40,332 nucleotides of DNA from Streptomyces sp. NBRC 110035 (GCF_000829695.1 NZ_BBNN01000034.1:112907-153238); one strand, 5' to 3'. Shown: positions 7,573-15,459, numbered from the stretch's first letter. The notes: a model not told the origin generated them from the letters alone. Numbers and translations: made by a program.

Positions 7573-8079
7573 TCACCCCGCCAGGTGCCGGACCCGGTCC
7601 CACACCGCCGGGTCCACGACCCCCACCCGGCGCCGGAACTCCCGCACCGGAACCTCGCGCAGCTCGTCCGTCTCCAGGAAACTCGCCCGCCCCCGGGAGT
7701 CCCCCACGGACCCCTCGGGCAGCGGGATCACCCCGGCGCGGCCCTCCCGGAAACGGGTCGTGATCTTCGCGACGGTCGCCCGCTCCCCGCGCACCGCCAG
7801 CACCAGACACGGCCGGTCCTTCGACGCCCCGTCCCCCGGCGGCACCCCGTTCCCCGCCCGCGTTCCGTTCCCCGCCCGCGGCGCGTCCTCGTAGGGCACG
7901 TCGGCCCACCAGATCTCCGCGGGCCGCGGCCGCCCGCCCCTCCCGTCCGTCACCGTCCCCGGCCCGGCCGGCGCGCTCCGGACGCGGGACCGGTGCCCCC
8001 GGCCCCATCCGTCCACGAGCGCGGCGACCAGCGCGAGCAGGACCACCGCGACGAGTGCGAGCCACCACGACGTGTTCAT
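7573..8079 (-). CDS. PemK/MazF-like protein with an N-terminal membrane anchor
   Basis: 168 aa. Residues about 3-22 (WWLALVAVVLLALVAALVDG) form one transmembrane helix, followed by a basic and Gly/Pro-rich linker and a PemK/MazF-type SH3-like barrel: AEIWWADVPYED, KDRPCLVLAV, VAKITTRF. MazF proteins are mRNA interferases, but no antitoxin gene lies on either side, and the tether is unusual for a toxin. A non-toxin, membrane-associated role is possible. The ATG at 8079 places the helix at the N-terminus; the longer upstream frame has no homology. Confidence 0.75.
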   Translation of the reverse strand: MNTSWWLALVAVVLLALVAALVDGWGRGHRSRVRSAPAGPGTVTDGRGGRPRPAEIWWADVPYEDAPRAGNGTRAGNGVPPGDGASKDRPCLVLAVRGERATVAKITTRFREGRAGVIPLPEGSVGDSRGRASFLETDELREVPVREFRRRVGVVDPAVWDRVRHLAG

Positions 8080-8281
8080 GGCCCGACGGTACCGGCGCGG
8101 CCCGCACCCGTGCGCCCTCCCGCACGCCCTCCGTGCCCCGCTTCCAGCCGAACCGGTGACAGCACAGGTGAGTTCTCCCACAACCGCCCCTGGCGGAGGA
8201 GCGACCGAAGGTTTTGCGCCTTACGCTCGACGCACCGCACGACCCCCGTTTTCACTCCCCGCCAGCGGAGGTTTCTGCTTC

Positions 8282-9034
8282 ATGAAGCTCACCGTCGTCG
8301 GCTGCTCGGGGTCGTTCCCGTCCGCGGAGTCGGCCTGCTCGAGCTACCTCGTCGAGGCCGACGGCTTCCGGCTGCTCCTCGACATGGGCAACGGTGCCCT
8401 GGGCGAGTTGCAGCGCCACTGCGGTCTCTACGACCTCGACGCGATCTTCCTCAGCCATCTGCACGCCGACCACTGCATCGACATGTGCGCGTACTTCGTG
8501 GCGCGCTACTACCGCTACGACGGGGGCCGCTGCGACCCGATCCCGGTCTACGGACCCGAGGGCACCGAGCACCGGCTGACCACCGCCTACGCGGACACCC
8601 CCTCGGCCTCCTCCATGAGCGAGGTCTTCGACTTCCACACGGTCAAGCCCTCCACCTTCGGGCTCGGCCCGTTCGTCGTGCACACCGAACGCGTCGCGCA
8701 CCCGGTGGAGGCGTACGCCATCCGGCTCGAGCACGCAGGCACGTCGCTGACGTACTCCGGCGACACCGGAGTGAGCCCGGCGCTCGACGAACTCGCCCAC
8801 GACACCGACCTGTTCCTGTGCGAGGCCGCGTTCACCGACGGCAAGGAGAACATTCCCGACCTGCATCTCAACGGCCGCGAGGCGGGTGAGACGGCGGCCC
8901 GCGCCCGTGCCCGCCGGCTGGTCCTCACCCACATCGCCCCGTGGACCGACCCGCAGGTCAACCTCGCCGACGCCCGCACGGCCTACGACGGTCCGGTGGA
9001 ACTGGCGGCGCCCGGCGCGACGTACGTGGTCTGA
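8282..9034 (+). CDS. MBL-fold metallo-hydrolase
   Basis: A 250-aa cytosolic hydrolase of the RNase Z-like branch of the metallo-beta-lactamase fold. The metal motif HLHADH is at residues 59-64; further ligands are HPVEAY and SGDTG, and HIAPWTDP near the C-terminus. The family N-terminus MKLTVVGCSGSFPS supports ATG 8282, with GGAGG upstream. Such proteins are conserved in Streptomyces next to the nag PTS genes. A substrate cannot be named: RNA, cyclic-nucleotide or small phosphodiester hydrolysis are all possible. Confidence 0.88.
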   Translation: MKLTVVGCSGSFPSAESACSSYLVEADGFRLLLDMGNGALGELQRHCGLYDLDAIFLSHLHADHCIDMCAYFVARYYRYDGGRCDPIPVYGPEGTEHRLTTAYADTPSASSMSEVFDFHTVKPSTFGLGPFVVHTERVAHPVEAYAIRLEHAGTSLTYSGDTGVSPALDELAHDTDLFLCEAAFTDGKENIPDLHLNGREAGETAARARARRLVLTHIAPWTDPQVNLADARTAYDGPVELAAPGATYVV

Positions 9035-9077
9035 TCCCCGTGCCCCGCCCCCCTGCCGCGCCCCCGTACCGCACGCG

Positions 9078-9121
9078 CCGAGGCCCCGCAGCCGTCGAGG
9101 ACGACGGCTGCGGGGCCTCGG
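9078..9121. terminator. Bidirectional terminator between MBL hydrolase and nagE2
   Basis: A perfect 20-bp stem (left arm 9078-9097, right arm 9102-9121) with loop AGGA. It lies between two convergent genes. Confidence 0.9.
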
Positions 9122-9156
9122 TCACGCCGCTGTCGCCGTGCGGCGACGGGGACCGC

Positions 9157-10404
9157 TCACGCCTTGGTGGTGTCCTCGACCTCCTCCTCGGGCTCACGGC
9201 CCGGGGTCGGCAGGTCGAACTTGACGATGGCGAAGCGGAAGAGCGCGTAGTAGATCGCCGCGAACACCAGACCGATCGGGATGATCAGCCACGGCCTGGT
9301 CGCCAGGTTCCAGTTGAGCCCGTAGTCGATGGCGCCCGCCGAGAAGGTGAAGCCCGCGTGCACCCCGAGCGCCCAGGTGACCGCCATGGACAGGGCGGTG
9401 AGCACCGCGTGGATCACGTACAGCGCCGGGGCGATGAACATGAACGCGAACTCGATCGGCTCGGTCACACCGGTCACGAAGGATGTCAGCGCCAGGGAGA
9501 CCATCATGCCCATCACGGCCTTGCGGCGCTCCGGGCGGGCGGCGTGCGCGATGGCGATCGCGGCGGCCGGCAGACCGAACATCATGATCGGGAAGAAGCC
9601 CGACATGAACATTCCGGCGTCCGGGTCACCCGCGAAGAAGCGGTTCAGGTCGCCGTGCACGACCTCGCCCGCCGCGTTGGTGAAGTCACCGATCTGGAAC
9701 CAGGAGACGGTGTTCACGAACTGGTGCATGCCGATCGGGATCAGCGCGCGGTTGATCAGACCGAACAGACCCGCGCCCACCGCGCCGAGGCCGGTGATCC
9801 ACTCGCCGACCGCCGAGATGCCGTCACCGATCGGTTCCCACACCAGGCCGAAGAAGACACCCATCGCGGTGCCGACGAACGCCATGATGATCGGCACGAG
9901 CCGGCGTCCGTTGAAGAAGCCGAGCCAGTCCACCAGCTTCTTGCGGTGGTAGCGCTGCCACAGCACCGCCGCCAGCAGACCCATCAGGATGCCGCCGAGG
10001 ACACCGGGGTTGTTGTAGGTCGCGGCTATGTCCGCGCCGTCCTGGACCTTCGCCTCGGTGACGGGGAACGCCTTCAGGACGTTGCTGTAGACCAGGAAGC
10101 CGACCAGGGCGGCGAGCGCCGTGGAACCGTCCGCCTTCCTGGCGAAGCCGATGGCCACACCGATGCAGAACAGCATCGGCAGGTTGTCGAAGATGGCGCC
10201 ACCGGCCGTGGCGAACACCGCTGTGACCTTGTCGGGCAGGTTCAGCTTCTCCTGGATGTCGGCCTGGCCGAGCCGCAGCAGGATGCCCGCCGCCGGCAGG
10301 ACGGCGATCGGGAGCTGCAGGCTGCGACCGACCTTTTGCAGGCCCTGGAACAGGCCGGATCCCCGCTTCTTCGCGGGAGCCGCCGAGGCGGTGGCGGAGC
10401 TCAT
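9157..10404 (-). CDS. nagE2: N-acetylglucosamine PTS permease EIIC (NagE2)
   Basis: A 415-aa membrane EIIC of the glucose/GlcNAc PTS family. N-terminal features are LQKVGRSLQLPIAVLPAAGILLRLG and NLPMLFCIGVAIGFARKADGSTALAA; the substrate site is around FVTGVTEPIEFAF; the acidic tail ends in EEEVEDTTKA. It lacks a fused EIIB domain, which is supplied by NagF encoded at 11371. GGAGGAA precedes the ATG. Two dre operators immediately upstream point to repression by DasR. This is the main GlcNAc uptake permease in Streptomyces, feeding chitin sensing and development. Confidence 0.94.
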   Translation of the reverse strand: MSSATASAAPAKKRGSGLFQGLQKVGRSLQLPIAVLPAAGILLRLGQADIQEKLNLPDKVTAVFATAGGAIFDNLPMLFCIGVAIGFARKADGSTALAALVGFLVYSNVLKAFPVTEAKVQDGADIAATYNNPGVLGGILMGLLAAVLWQRYHRKKLVDWLGFFNGRRLVPIIMAFVGTAMGVFFGLVWEPIGDGISAVGEWITGLGAVGAGLFGLINRALIPIGMHQFVNTVSWFQIGDFTNAAGEVVHGDLNRFFAGDPDAGMFMSGFFPIMMFGLPAAAIAIAHAARPERRKAVMGMMVSLALTSFVTGVTEPIEFAFMFIAPALYVIHAVLTALSMAVTWALGVHAGFTFSAGAIDYGLNWNLATRPWLIIPIGLVFAAIYYALFRFAIVKFDLPTPGREPEEEVEDTTKA

Positions 10405-10418
10405 ACTTCCTCCATCGT

Positions 10419-10434
10419 GGTGGTCTACACCACC
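10419..10434. promoter_or_regulatory. dre (DasR-responsive element), copy 1, nagE2
   Basis: GGTGGTCTACACCACC against the dre consensus ACTGGTCTAGACCACT: the core TGGTCTAnACCA matches fully. DasR is the GntR-family repressor of GlcNAc metabolism and is released by amino-sugar phosphates. The site is 15 bp upstream of the start codon. Confidence 0.88.
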
Positions 10435-10435
10435 C

Positions 10436-10451
10436 AGTGGTGTAGACCTGT
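10436..10451. promoter_or_regulatory. dre (DasR-responsive element), copy 2, nagE2
   Basis: AGTGGTGTAGACCTGT matches the dre core with two changes. Its centre lies 17 bp from that of copy 1, so the two operators lie side by side and could bind DasR dimers cooperatively. Confidence 0.8.
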
Positions 10452-10561
10452 TGTAGCACGATGAAGGCCGTGTAAGGAACCCGCGAATTCCGCGACCGGA
10501 GCACTACGCCCCGTACCCGTGATCCGGGGGTGCGCCCGAAGGCCCGAACCGCCGGTACCGG

Positions 10562-11183
10562 TCAGGCCTTGGTGGTGTCCTCCACCTCCACCTCCTCCGG
10601 TTCCCGGCCCGGAGTCCCCGGACCGAACCTCGTGATCGCGAACCGGAAGACCACGTAGTGCACCACCGCGAAGCACAGCCCGATCGGGACGATCAGTCAC
10701 GGCCTGGTCGCCAGGTTCCAGGGGATGACGTGGTCGATCGCCGTCACCGTCCCGTCCGCCCCTCCCGGCACCCGACGCGGGCGACCGCCTCCGAACCCTC
10801 CGGGCGGTCCCGCGGGAACTGGCGCAGCACGTTGTAGTGGACGAGGAACCCCGCCACCGCCGCCAGCGCCGTCGACCCGTCCGCCTTCTTCGCCACGCCG
10901 ATGACCGCACACCCACGCAGAACAGCGGCGGCGGCCCCGGCGAACCGTCGAGCAGCGCGCCCCCCGCCCCCACCATCACCCCGGAGGCGTCCGTCCAGCC
11001 GAGCCCGTCCTCCCCGAACACGTCCGGCCGGCCCAGCCGGTTGAGGGCGCCCGCCGCCGGCAGCACCGCGATCGGCAGCCGCAGACCGCGGCCCGTCTTC
11101 TGCAGCCCCTGGAAGAAGCGGTGCCGGCGTTCCCGCGGAGGGCCGGCCGAAGGCTCGGCACCGGCGGGACTCCGCGTACTCAT
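10562..11183 (-). pseudogene. nagE1: Decayed nagE1 (GlcNAc PTS EIIC paralogue)
   Basis: Remnant of a second EIIC gene. The N-terminus (RFFQGLQKTGRGLRLPIAVL) and the C-terminus (FRFAITRF...TPGREPEE, EVEDTTKA) align with NagE2, but the reading frame shifts near 10905 after PLFCVGV; the KKADGSTALAAVAGFLV block is in another frame. Most of the central permease is deleted, so the text jumps to AIDHVIPWNLATRP, and the next codon is TGA where NagE2 has Trp (near 10697). About 620 bp remain of roughly 1,250. Its dre-bearing upstream region is shared with the divergent nagF. Confidence 0.9.
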
Positions 11184-11236
11184 CCGGCCCCCCTCACTGG
11201 CAGACGTCCACGACGGGGTTTGTCGACGGTCCCCCC

Positions 11237-11252
11237 GGTGGTGTAGACCAGC
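11237..11252. promoter_or_regulatory. dre site between nagE1 remnant and nagF
   Basis: GGTGGTGTAGACCAGC holds the dre core TGGTGTAGACCA, one change from TGGTCTAGACCA. It lies in the divergent region and should still control nagF although nagE1 is dead. Confidence 0.85.
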
Positions 11253-11370
11253 TGGGGGCGGTCCCGCTGTCGTGACGCCATCCTCCGGCACCGACGGCAC
11301 GACCGCTCGCGAAGATGGGCCAACTGTGGGTTACTGCGACCAAAGCGGTTCGGATCAGGGAGAAGCGAAC

Positions 11371-11604
11371 ATGGCCACCAAGGCTGAGAAGATCGTCGCC
11401 GGACTCGGCGGCATCGACAACATCGAAGAGATCGAAGGCTGCATCACCCGCCTCCGCACCGAAGTCGTCGACCCCGCCAAGGTCGACGACGCCGCTCTGA
11501 AGGCCGCGGGCGCCCACGGAGTCGTCAAGATGGGCACCGCCATCCAGGTCGTCATCGGCACCGACGCCGACCCCCTCGCAGCCGACATCGAGGACATGAT
11601 GTGA
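11371..11604 (+). CDS. nagF: GlcNAc PTS EIIB component (NagF)
   Basis: A 77-aa free-standing EIIB domain. The phosphorylated cysteine is in EGCITRLRTEV (Cys23), followed by GAHGVVKMGTAIQVVIG, the classical EIIB sequence. It passes phosphate from EIIA to GlcNAc bound by the NagE2 permease. GGGAGAAG precedes ATG 11371. It is under its own dre site, and a hairpin follows. Confidence 0.93.
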   Translation: MATKAEKIVAGLGGIDNIEEIEGCITRLRTEVVDPAKVDDAALKAAGAHGVVKMGTAIQVVIGTDADPLAADIEDMM

Positions 11605-11643
11605 CAGCCGCGCAGCTGTGACAGCCGGAACTCCCGGCCCCCG

Positions 11644-11690
11644 GGGCCCCTTTCCCGGCGGCAGCAGCCCGCCGCACGGGAAAGGGGCCC
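11644..11690 (+). terminator. nagF terminator
   Basis: Outer stem GGGCCCCTTTCCC (11644-11656) pairs with 11678-11690; an inner GGCGG/CCGCC stem extends it. It lies between nagF and rph. Confidence 0.8.
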
Positions 11691-11702
11691 CTCCCGTGCG
11701 AC

Positions 11703-11708
11703 TAGGCT
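11703..11708 (+). promoter_or_regulatory. Probable -10 of leaderless rph
   Basis: TAGGCT, then 7 nt, then the rph ATG. No Shine-Dalgarno is seen. The position just after the nagF terminator fits a new promoter. Confidence 0.45.
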
Positions 11709-11715
11709 CGACGCC

Positions 11716-12453
11716 ATGTCTCGAAACGACGGCCGCACCCCCGAACAACTCCGCCCGGTCACCATCGAACGCGGCTGGAGCAAGCACGCCGAAGGCTCCG
11801 TCCTCGTCTCCTTCGGCGACACCAAGGTCCTGTGCACCGCCTCCGTCACCGAAGGCGTCCCCCGCTGGCGCAAGGGCAGCGGCGAGGGCTGGGTGACCGC
11901 CGAGTACTCGATGCTCCCCCGCGCCACCCACACCCGCGGCGACCGCGAAGCCGTCCGAGGCCGCATCGGCGGACGCACCCACGAGATCAGCCGCCTCATC
12001 GGCCGGTCCCTGCGCGCCGTCATCGACTACAAGCAACTCGGCGAGAACACCGTCGTCCTCGACTGCGACGTCCTCCAGGCCGACGGCGGCACCCGCACCG
12101 CAGCCATCACCGGCGCCTACGTCGCCCTCGCCGACGCCATCAACTGGTCCAGGGACAACAAGCTCATCCGCGCCAGCCGCCAGCCCCTCACCGGCACCGT
12201 CAGCGCCGTCTCCGTCGGCATCGTCGACGGCACCCCCCTCCTCGACCTCTGCTATGAGGAGGACGTCCGCGCCGACACCGACATGAACGTCGTCTGCACC
12301 GGCGACGGCCGCTTCGTCGAAGTCCAGGGCACCGCCGAGGCCCAGCCCTTCGACCGGACCGAACTGAACGCACTCCTCGACCTCGCCGTCACCGGCTGCG
12401 CCGAACTGACTACCGCACAGCGCACCGCACTTGATAGCGTCCTCGAAAGGTAA
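11716..12453 (+). CDS. rph: Ribonuclease PH
   Basis: A 245-aa phosphorolytic 3'-5' exoribonuclease that trims tRNA 3' ends. Family blocks are present: TIERGWSKHAEGSVLVSFGDTKVL, EYSMLPRATHTR, GRTHEISRLIGRSLRA, and the metal/phosphate region CDVLQADGGTRTAAI. Length is normal. It shares its strand with the lipoprotein gene and rdgB; the rph-rdgB order is conserved in actinobacteria and joins RNA processing to nucleotide-pool cleaning. Confidence 0.96.
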   Translation: MSRNDGRTPEQLRPVTIERGWSKHAEGSVLVSFGDTKVLCTASVTEGVPRWRKGSGEGWVTAEYSMLPRATHTRGDREAVRGRIGGRTHEISRLIGRSLRAVIDYKQLGENTVVLDCDVLQADGGTRTAAITGAYVALADAINWSRDNKLIRASRQPLTGTVSAVSVGIVDGTPLLDLCYEEDVRADTDMNVVCTGDGRFVEVQGTAEAQPFDRTELNALLDLAVTGCAELTTAQRTALDSVLER

Positions 12454-12612
12454 AAGACGCACCAAGGGCGTGGCCGACGCGGGCAACCGCGCCGGCCACC
12501 CCCGCGTCTGCAGGAGTACGGACGTACGGATCGACTCGGCTCCGCCCGACTCGCCCCCGGGCGCCCGGTCAGCGAGGAGGGCCGTCCCGGCCCCACGAGG
12601 GAAGGACCGTCC

Positions 12613-13020
12613 ATGGCCGCGAGCCGCCGACGCCGCCGCACCACCACCACCACCGTCGCCGCCACACTGGCCGCCGTCGCACTCACCGCCGGACTCACCA
12701 CCGGCTGCAGCGCCGTCGACAAGGCACTCGACTGCGTCCGCACCGCCGACGCCATCGCCGACAGCGTCACCGAACTCCAGCAGGCCGTCGACAACGCCTC
12801 CAACGACGCCACCCAGCTCGAGGAGTCCCTCGACTCCATCGACCAGAACCTCGGCGAGATAGGCGACCAGACCGACAACGCCGACGTCGGCAAGGCCGTC
12901 GACGACCTCGACAAGGCCGTCGGCAACGTCCGCACCTCCATCGACAACGGCGACCCCACCCCCGACATCAGCCCGGTCACCGACGCCGCCGGCGAACTGA
13001 CCAAGGTCTGCACGCCGTAG
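12613..13020 (+). CDS. Small lipoprotein
   Basis: A 135-aa exported protein: a basic N-terminus (ASRRRRR), a hydrophobic segment (residues 14-29) and the lipobox LTTGC with lipidated Cys32. The mature part is acidic and heptad-like, with many Asp, Gln and Asn residues (ELQQAVDNASND, LEESLDSIDQNL), suggesting a helical or coiled-coil rod, and it contains Cys37 and a C-terminal Cys. No known function is recognised. It lies between rph and rdgB. The 159-bp gap before it holds no gene. Confidence 0.8.
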   Translation: MAASRRRRRTTTTTVAATLAAVALTAGLTTGCSAVDKALDCVRTADAIADSVTELQQAVDNASNDATQLEESLDSIDQNLGEIGDQTDNADVGKAVDDLDKAVGNVRTSIDNGDPTPDISPVTDAAGELTKVCTP

Positions 13021-13074
13021 GACCCGCCGCGGGGCCCGTGGGAAGCACCCGGCGGGGACGGCCGTGGGGCCCGG

Positions 13075-13080
13075 AATACT
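13075..13080 (+). promoter_or_regulatory. Probable -10 of leaderless rdgB
   Basis: AATACT ends 7 nt before the rdgB ATG, and no Shine-Dalgarno lies in between. This matches the pattern at rph, pncB and others in the window. Confidence 0.4.
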
Positions 13081-13087
13081 GGACCCC

Positions 13088-13690
13088 ATGACCCGCCTGA
13101 TCCTCGCCACCCGCAACGCCGGAAAGATCACCGAACTCCGGTCGATCCTCGCCGAAGCCGCACTGCCCCACGAACTCGTCGGCGCCGACGCCTACCCCGA
13201 CGTCCCCGACGTCAGGGAAACCGGCACCACCTTCGCCGAGAACGCCCTCCTCAAGGCCCACGCCCTCGCCCGCGCCACCGGCCATCCCGCCGTCGCCGAC
13301 GACTCCGGCCTCTGCGTCGACGTCCTCGGCGGCGCCCCCGGCATCTTCTCCGCCCGCTGGGCCGGCCGCCACGGCGACGACCGGGCCAACCTCGACCTGC
13401 TCCTGGCCCAGCTCTCCGACATCGCCGACCCCCACCGCGGCGCCCACTTCGCCTGCGCCGCCGCCCTCGCCCTCCCCGACGGCACACAGCGCGTCGTCGA
13501 AGGCCGACTGAGGGGCACCCTGCGCCACACCCCCACCGGCACGAACGGCTTCGGCTACGACCCGGTCCTCCAGCCGGAGAACGAGATCCGCACCTGCGCG
13601 GAGCTCTCCCCGGCGGAGAAGAACGCCATCAGCCACCGCGGCAAGGCCTTCCGGGCGTTGGTGCCGGCGGTGCGGGAGCTGCTGGGCTGA
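13088..13690 (+). CDS. rdgB: RdgB/HAM1 non-canonical purine NTP pyrophosphatase
   Basis: A 200-aa house-cleaning enzyme that hydrolyses dITP, XTP and ITP to monophosphates. Motifs: LATRNAGKITEL at the N-terminus, TFAENALLKAHALA, the catalytic Asp in VADDSGLCVDVLGGAPG, GFGYDPVL, and SHRGKAFRAL at the end. ATG 13088 gives the exact family N-terminus. Confidence 0.95.
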   Translation: MTRLILATRNAGKITELRSILAEAALPHELVGADAYPDVPDVRETGTTFAENALLKAHALARATGHPAVADDSGLCVDVLGGAPGIFSARWAGRHGDDRANLDLLLAQLSDIADPHRGAHFACAAALALPDGTQRVVEGRLRGTLRHTPTGTNGFGYDPVLQPENEIRTCAELSPAEKNAISHRGKAFRALVPAVRELLG

Positions 13691-13742
13691 GCCCACAGGG
13701 CAACGGCCTGCGCGTCATCCTTCGATTCGCAGGCCGTTAATG

Positions 13743-13826
13743 TGCGGCGGAAGGGATTCGAACCCTCAAGCCCGATCAAGGGCCACAGATCCTAAGTCTG
13801 CCGCGTCGCCGTTGCGCCACCGCCGC
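13743..13826 (-). tRNA. tRNA-Leu, anticodon UAG
   Basis: An 84-nt class II tRNA. The acceptor stem GCGGCGG pairs with CCGCCGC plus discriminator A; the anticodon stem-loop is GCAGA-CTTAGGA-TCTGT, giving anticodon TAG; a long variable arm GGCCCTTGATCGGGCTT follows; the T arm is GAGGGTTCGAATCCCTT. The 3' CCA is not encoded. Class II size and anticodon both indicate leucine. Confidence 0.96.
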
Positions 13827-13857
13827 TGGTGCCTGCCATGGTACCGGGGGTCGTGCA

Positions 13858-13950
13858 TTGCCTGGCGCCTCCCCTGCACCACGCGCTGGTGACCGCATGG
13901 CAGTTGGGGCAGGGCAAGCGCAGGTTCTCGTCCAGTCGCTCCTTCGTGTA
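13858..13950 (-). pseudogene. HNH endonuclease remnant beside tRNA-Leu
   Basis: In one minus-strand frame the stretch ENLRLPCPNCHAVTSAWCRG is plainly the zinc/HNH tail of small phage-type HNH nucleases (usual form: ENLR-LCPNCH-T-TWCRGG). The upstream ββα-metal His-Asn part is missing or scrambled and no plausible start exists. The gene fragment sits 32 bp upstream of the tRNA 5' end. It may be what is left of an integrated element or of an ancestral HNH gene. Confidence 0.6.
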
Positions 13951-14049
13951 CGCACTGGTTCCCGTCGAATCCCCTCCGTTCCCGGCCACCCGTTCGTGGT
14001 CTCGTACGGAGTGACGAACCGTTTGTCGGACGGTCGCGCACGACATGCG

Positions 14050-14085
14050 GAACGGCCCTTACCGGGGCGTGGGTGAGGGCCGTTC
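14050..14085 (-). terminator. bcp terminator
   Basis: A 10-bp stem GAACGGCCCT/AGGGCCGTTC starting 15 bp beyond the bcp stop codon, with a further inner TACC/GGTG pairing. Confidence 0.7.
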
Positions 14086-14099
14086 GCAGGTGCCGTGTC

Positions 14100-14567
14100 T
14101 CAGACGCCCAGGTCCCTGATGATCTTGGCCACGTGGCCCGTCGCCTTGACGTTGTAGAGGGCGCGTTCGACCGTGCCCTTCTCGTCGACGACGACCGTGG
14201 AGCGGATCACGCCGACGACCGTCCTGCCGTACAGCTTCTTCTCGCCGAAGGCGCCGTACGCCTCCAGGGCCTGCTTGTCGGGGTCGGCGAGGAGGGTGAC
14301 CTTCAGGGACTCCTGCTCGCGGAACCTGGCGAGCTTCTCGGGCTTGTCGGGGGAGATGCCGACGACGTCGTAGCCCGCGCCGGCCAGCAGGTCCAGGTTG
14401 TCGGTGAAGTCGCAGGCCTGCTTGGTGCAGCCGGGGGTGAGGGCCGCCGGGTAGAAGTAGACGATGACCTTGCGGCCCTTGTAGTCGGCCAGGGACACCT
14501 CGGTGCCGTCCGCGTCGGGCAGGGTGAAGGCGGGGGCCACGTCTCCGGGCTCGAGGCGTTCGCTCAT
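14100..14567 (-). CDS. bcp: Thioredoxin-dependent thiol peroxidase (Bcp/PrxQ)
   Basis: A 155-aa peroxiredoxin that reduces hydrogen peroxide and organic peroxides with thioredoxin. FYPAALTPGCTKQACDF gives the peroxidatic Cys47 and the resolving Cys52, the five-residue spacing of the Bcp/PrxQ type. The N-terminus GDVAPAFTLPDADG is typical. GAGGAGA lies upstream of the ATG. It is divergent from the DUF3618 gene. Confidence 0.94.
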   Translation of the reverse strand: MSERLEPGDVAPAFTLPDADGTEVSLADYKGRKVIVYFYPAALTPGCTKQACDFTDNLDLLAGAGYDVVGISPDKPEKLARFREQESLKVTLLADPDKQALEAYGAFGEKKLYGRTVVGVIRSTVVVDEKGTVERALYNVKATGHVAKIIRDLGV

Positions 14568-14720
14568 CGGTCTGGTCTCCTCTTGCGTACACGCTGGGGG
14601 GATCGGATGCCGGGATCGAGGGTATCCGGGTGCCCTGGCCGTGCGGTGCGGCGCGAAGCTGACAGACTGTCCGGCACAGGCACGGCTTTTGTGGTTTCAG
14701 CGGATTTCGGAGGCGACACG

Positions 14721-15050
14721 GTGGCGGACACGGCGGACACCAGGACCCCGGCGCAGATCGAGGCGGACATCAGTCGCCGTCGTGCGGTGCTGGCCGAGAC
14801 CCTGGACGAGATCGGTGTGCGGGTGCATCCGAAGACGATCGTCGGGGACGCGAAGGCCAGGGTCGCGTCCAACGTCGACCACACGCTCGGCAGGGCGTAC
14901 GTCGGTGTCAATCGGGTGGTGAGCGACGTCAAGGCGCAGTTCGTGGACGTGAACGGGTCGCCGCGGCTCGAGCGGGTCGTGCCGGCCGCGGTCCTGGTGG
15001 TGGGTGTGGTGGGGCTGCTGGCCCTGGGGTCCCGTCGGCGCGGGCGCTGA
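14721..15050 (+). CDS. DUF3618 membrane protein
   Basis: A 109-aa small protein. The N-terminal RTPAQIEADISRRRAVLAET and VHPKTIVGDAKARV are the DUF3618 signature; the C-terminal VVPAAVLVVGVVGLLALGS is a single transmembrane helix followed by SRRRGR, so the protein is tail-anchored with the bulk in the cytoplasm. GTG 14721 is chosen because GGAGG sits 8 nt upstream. Function unknown; the family is widespread in Streptomyces. Confidence 0.85.
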   Translation: MADTADTRTPAQIEADISRRRAVLAETLDEIGVRVHPKTIVGDAKARVASNVDHTLGRAYVGVNRVVSDVKAQFVDVNGSPRLERVVPAAVLVVGVVGLLALGSRRRGR

Positions 15051-15087
15051 TCCGGACCCGATCGCGTACGTCCGTGGTGAAGGCAGG

Positions 15088-15093
15088 TAGGTT
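15088..15093 (+). promoter_or_regulatory. Probable -10 of leaderless GroES-like gene
   Basis: TAGGTT, then 6 nt, then GTG. The region between has no Shine-Dalgarno. Confidence 0.4.
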
Positions 15094-15099
15094 TCAGGC

Positions 15100-15459
15100 G
15101 TGAGCGCCAAGAAGAACGAGCACGACCCCCGGCACGACGACAAGCTGCCCATCCGGATGCTGCACGACCGCGTACTCGTGCGGCAGGACGCGAGCGAGGG
15201 CGAGCGGCGGTCCGGGGGCGGCATCCTGATTCCCGCGACGGCGGCGGTCGGCCGTCGGCTGGCCTGGGCCGAGGTCGTCGCGGTGGGACAGAACGTCCGG
15301 ACGGTGGAGGCGGGGGACCGGGTGCTGTACGACCCGGAGGACCGCGCGGAGGTCGAGGTGCGGGGCACCGCGTACGTGCTCATGCGCGAGCGTGATCTGC
15401 ACGCGGTGGCCGCGGACCGGTTCGAGGGGTCGGAGGACTCGACGGGCCTGTACCTGTAG
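15100..15459 (+). CDS. GroES-like co-chaperone paralogue
   Basis: A 119-aa GroES-fold protein: PIRMLHDRVLVRQD, SGGGILIPATA (mobile-loop region), AEVVAVGQNVRTVEAGDRVLYD and VLMRERDLHAV. It is not the main groES: it has an extra hydrophilic N-terminus (KKNEHDPRHDDK), a C-terminal extension and no adjacent groEL. It begins with GTG. Its role as a partner of a chaperonin is inferred from the fold only. Confidence 0.85.
   Translation: MSAKKNEHDPRHDDKLPIRMLHDRVLVRQDASEGERRSGGGILIPATAAVGRRLAWAEVVAVGQNVRTVEAGDRVLYDPEDRAEVEVRGTAYVLMRERDLHAVAADRFEGSEDSTGLYL

Noticed and set aside
8941..10464. 507-codon open frame on the plus strand over nagE2
   Set aside because: Antisense shadow of nagE2; no homology, no ribosome site.
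13743..13826. tRNA-Leu as an active attachment site
   Set aside because: No integrase gene and no direct repeat of the tRNA 3' end were seen nearby; only the HNH remnant hints at past integration.
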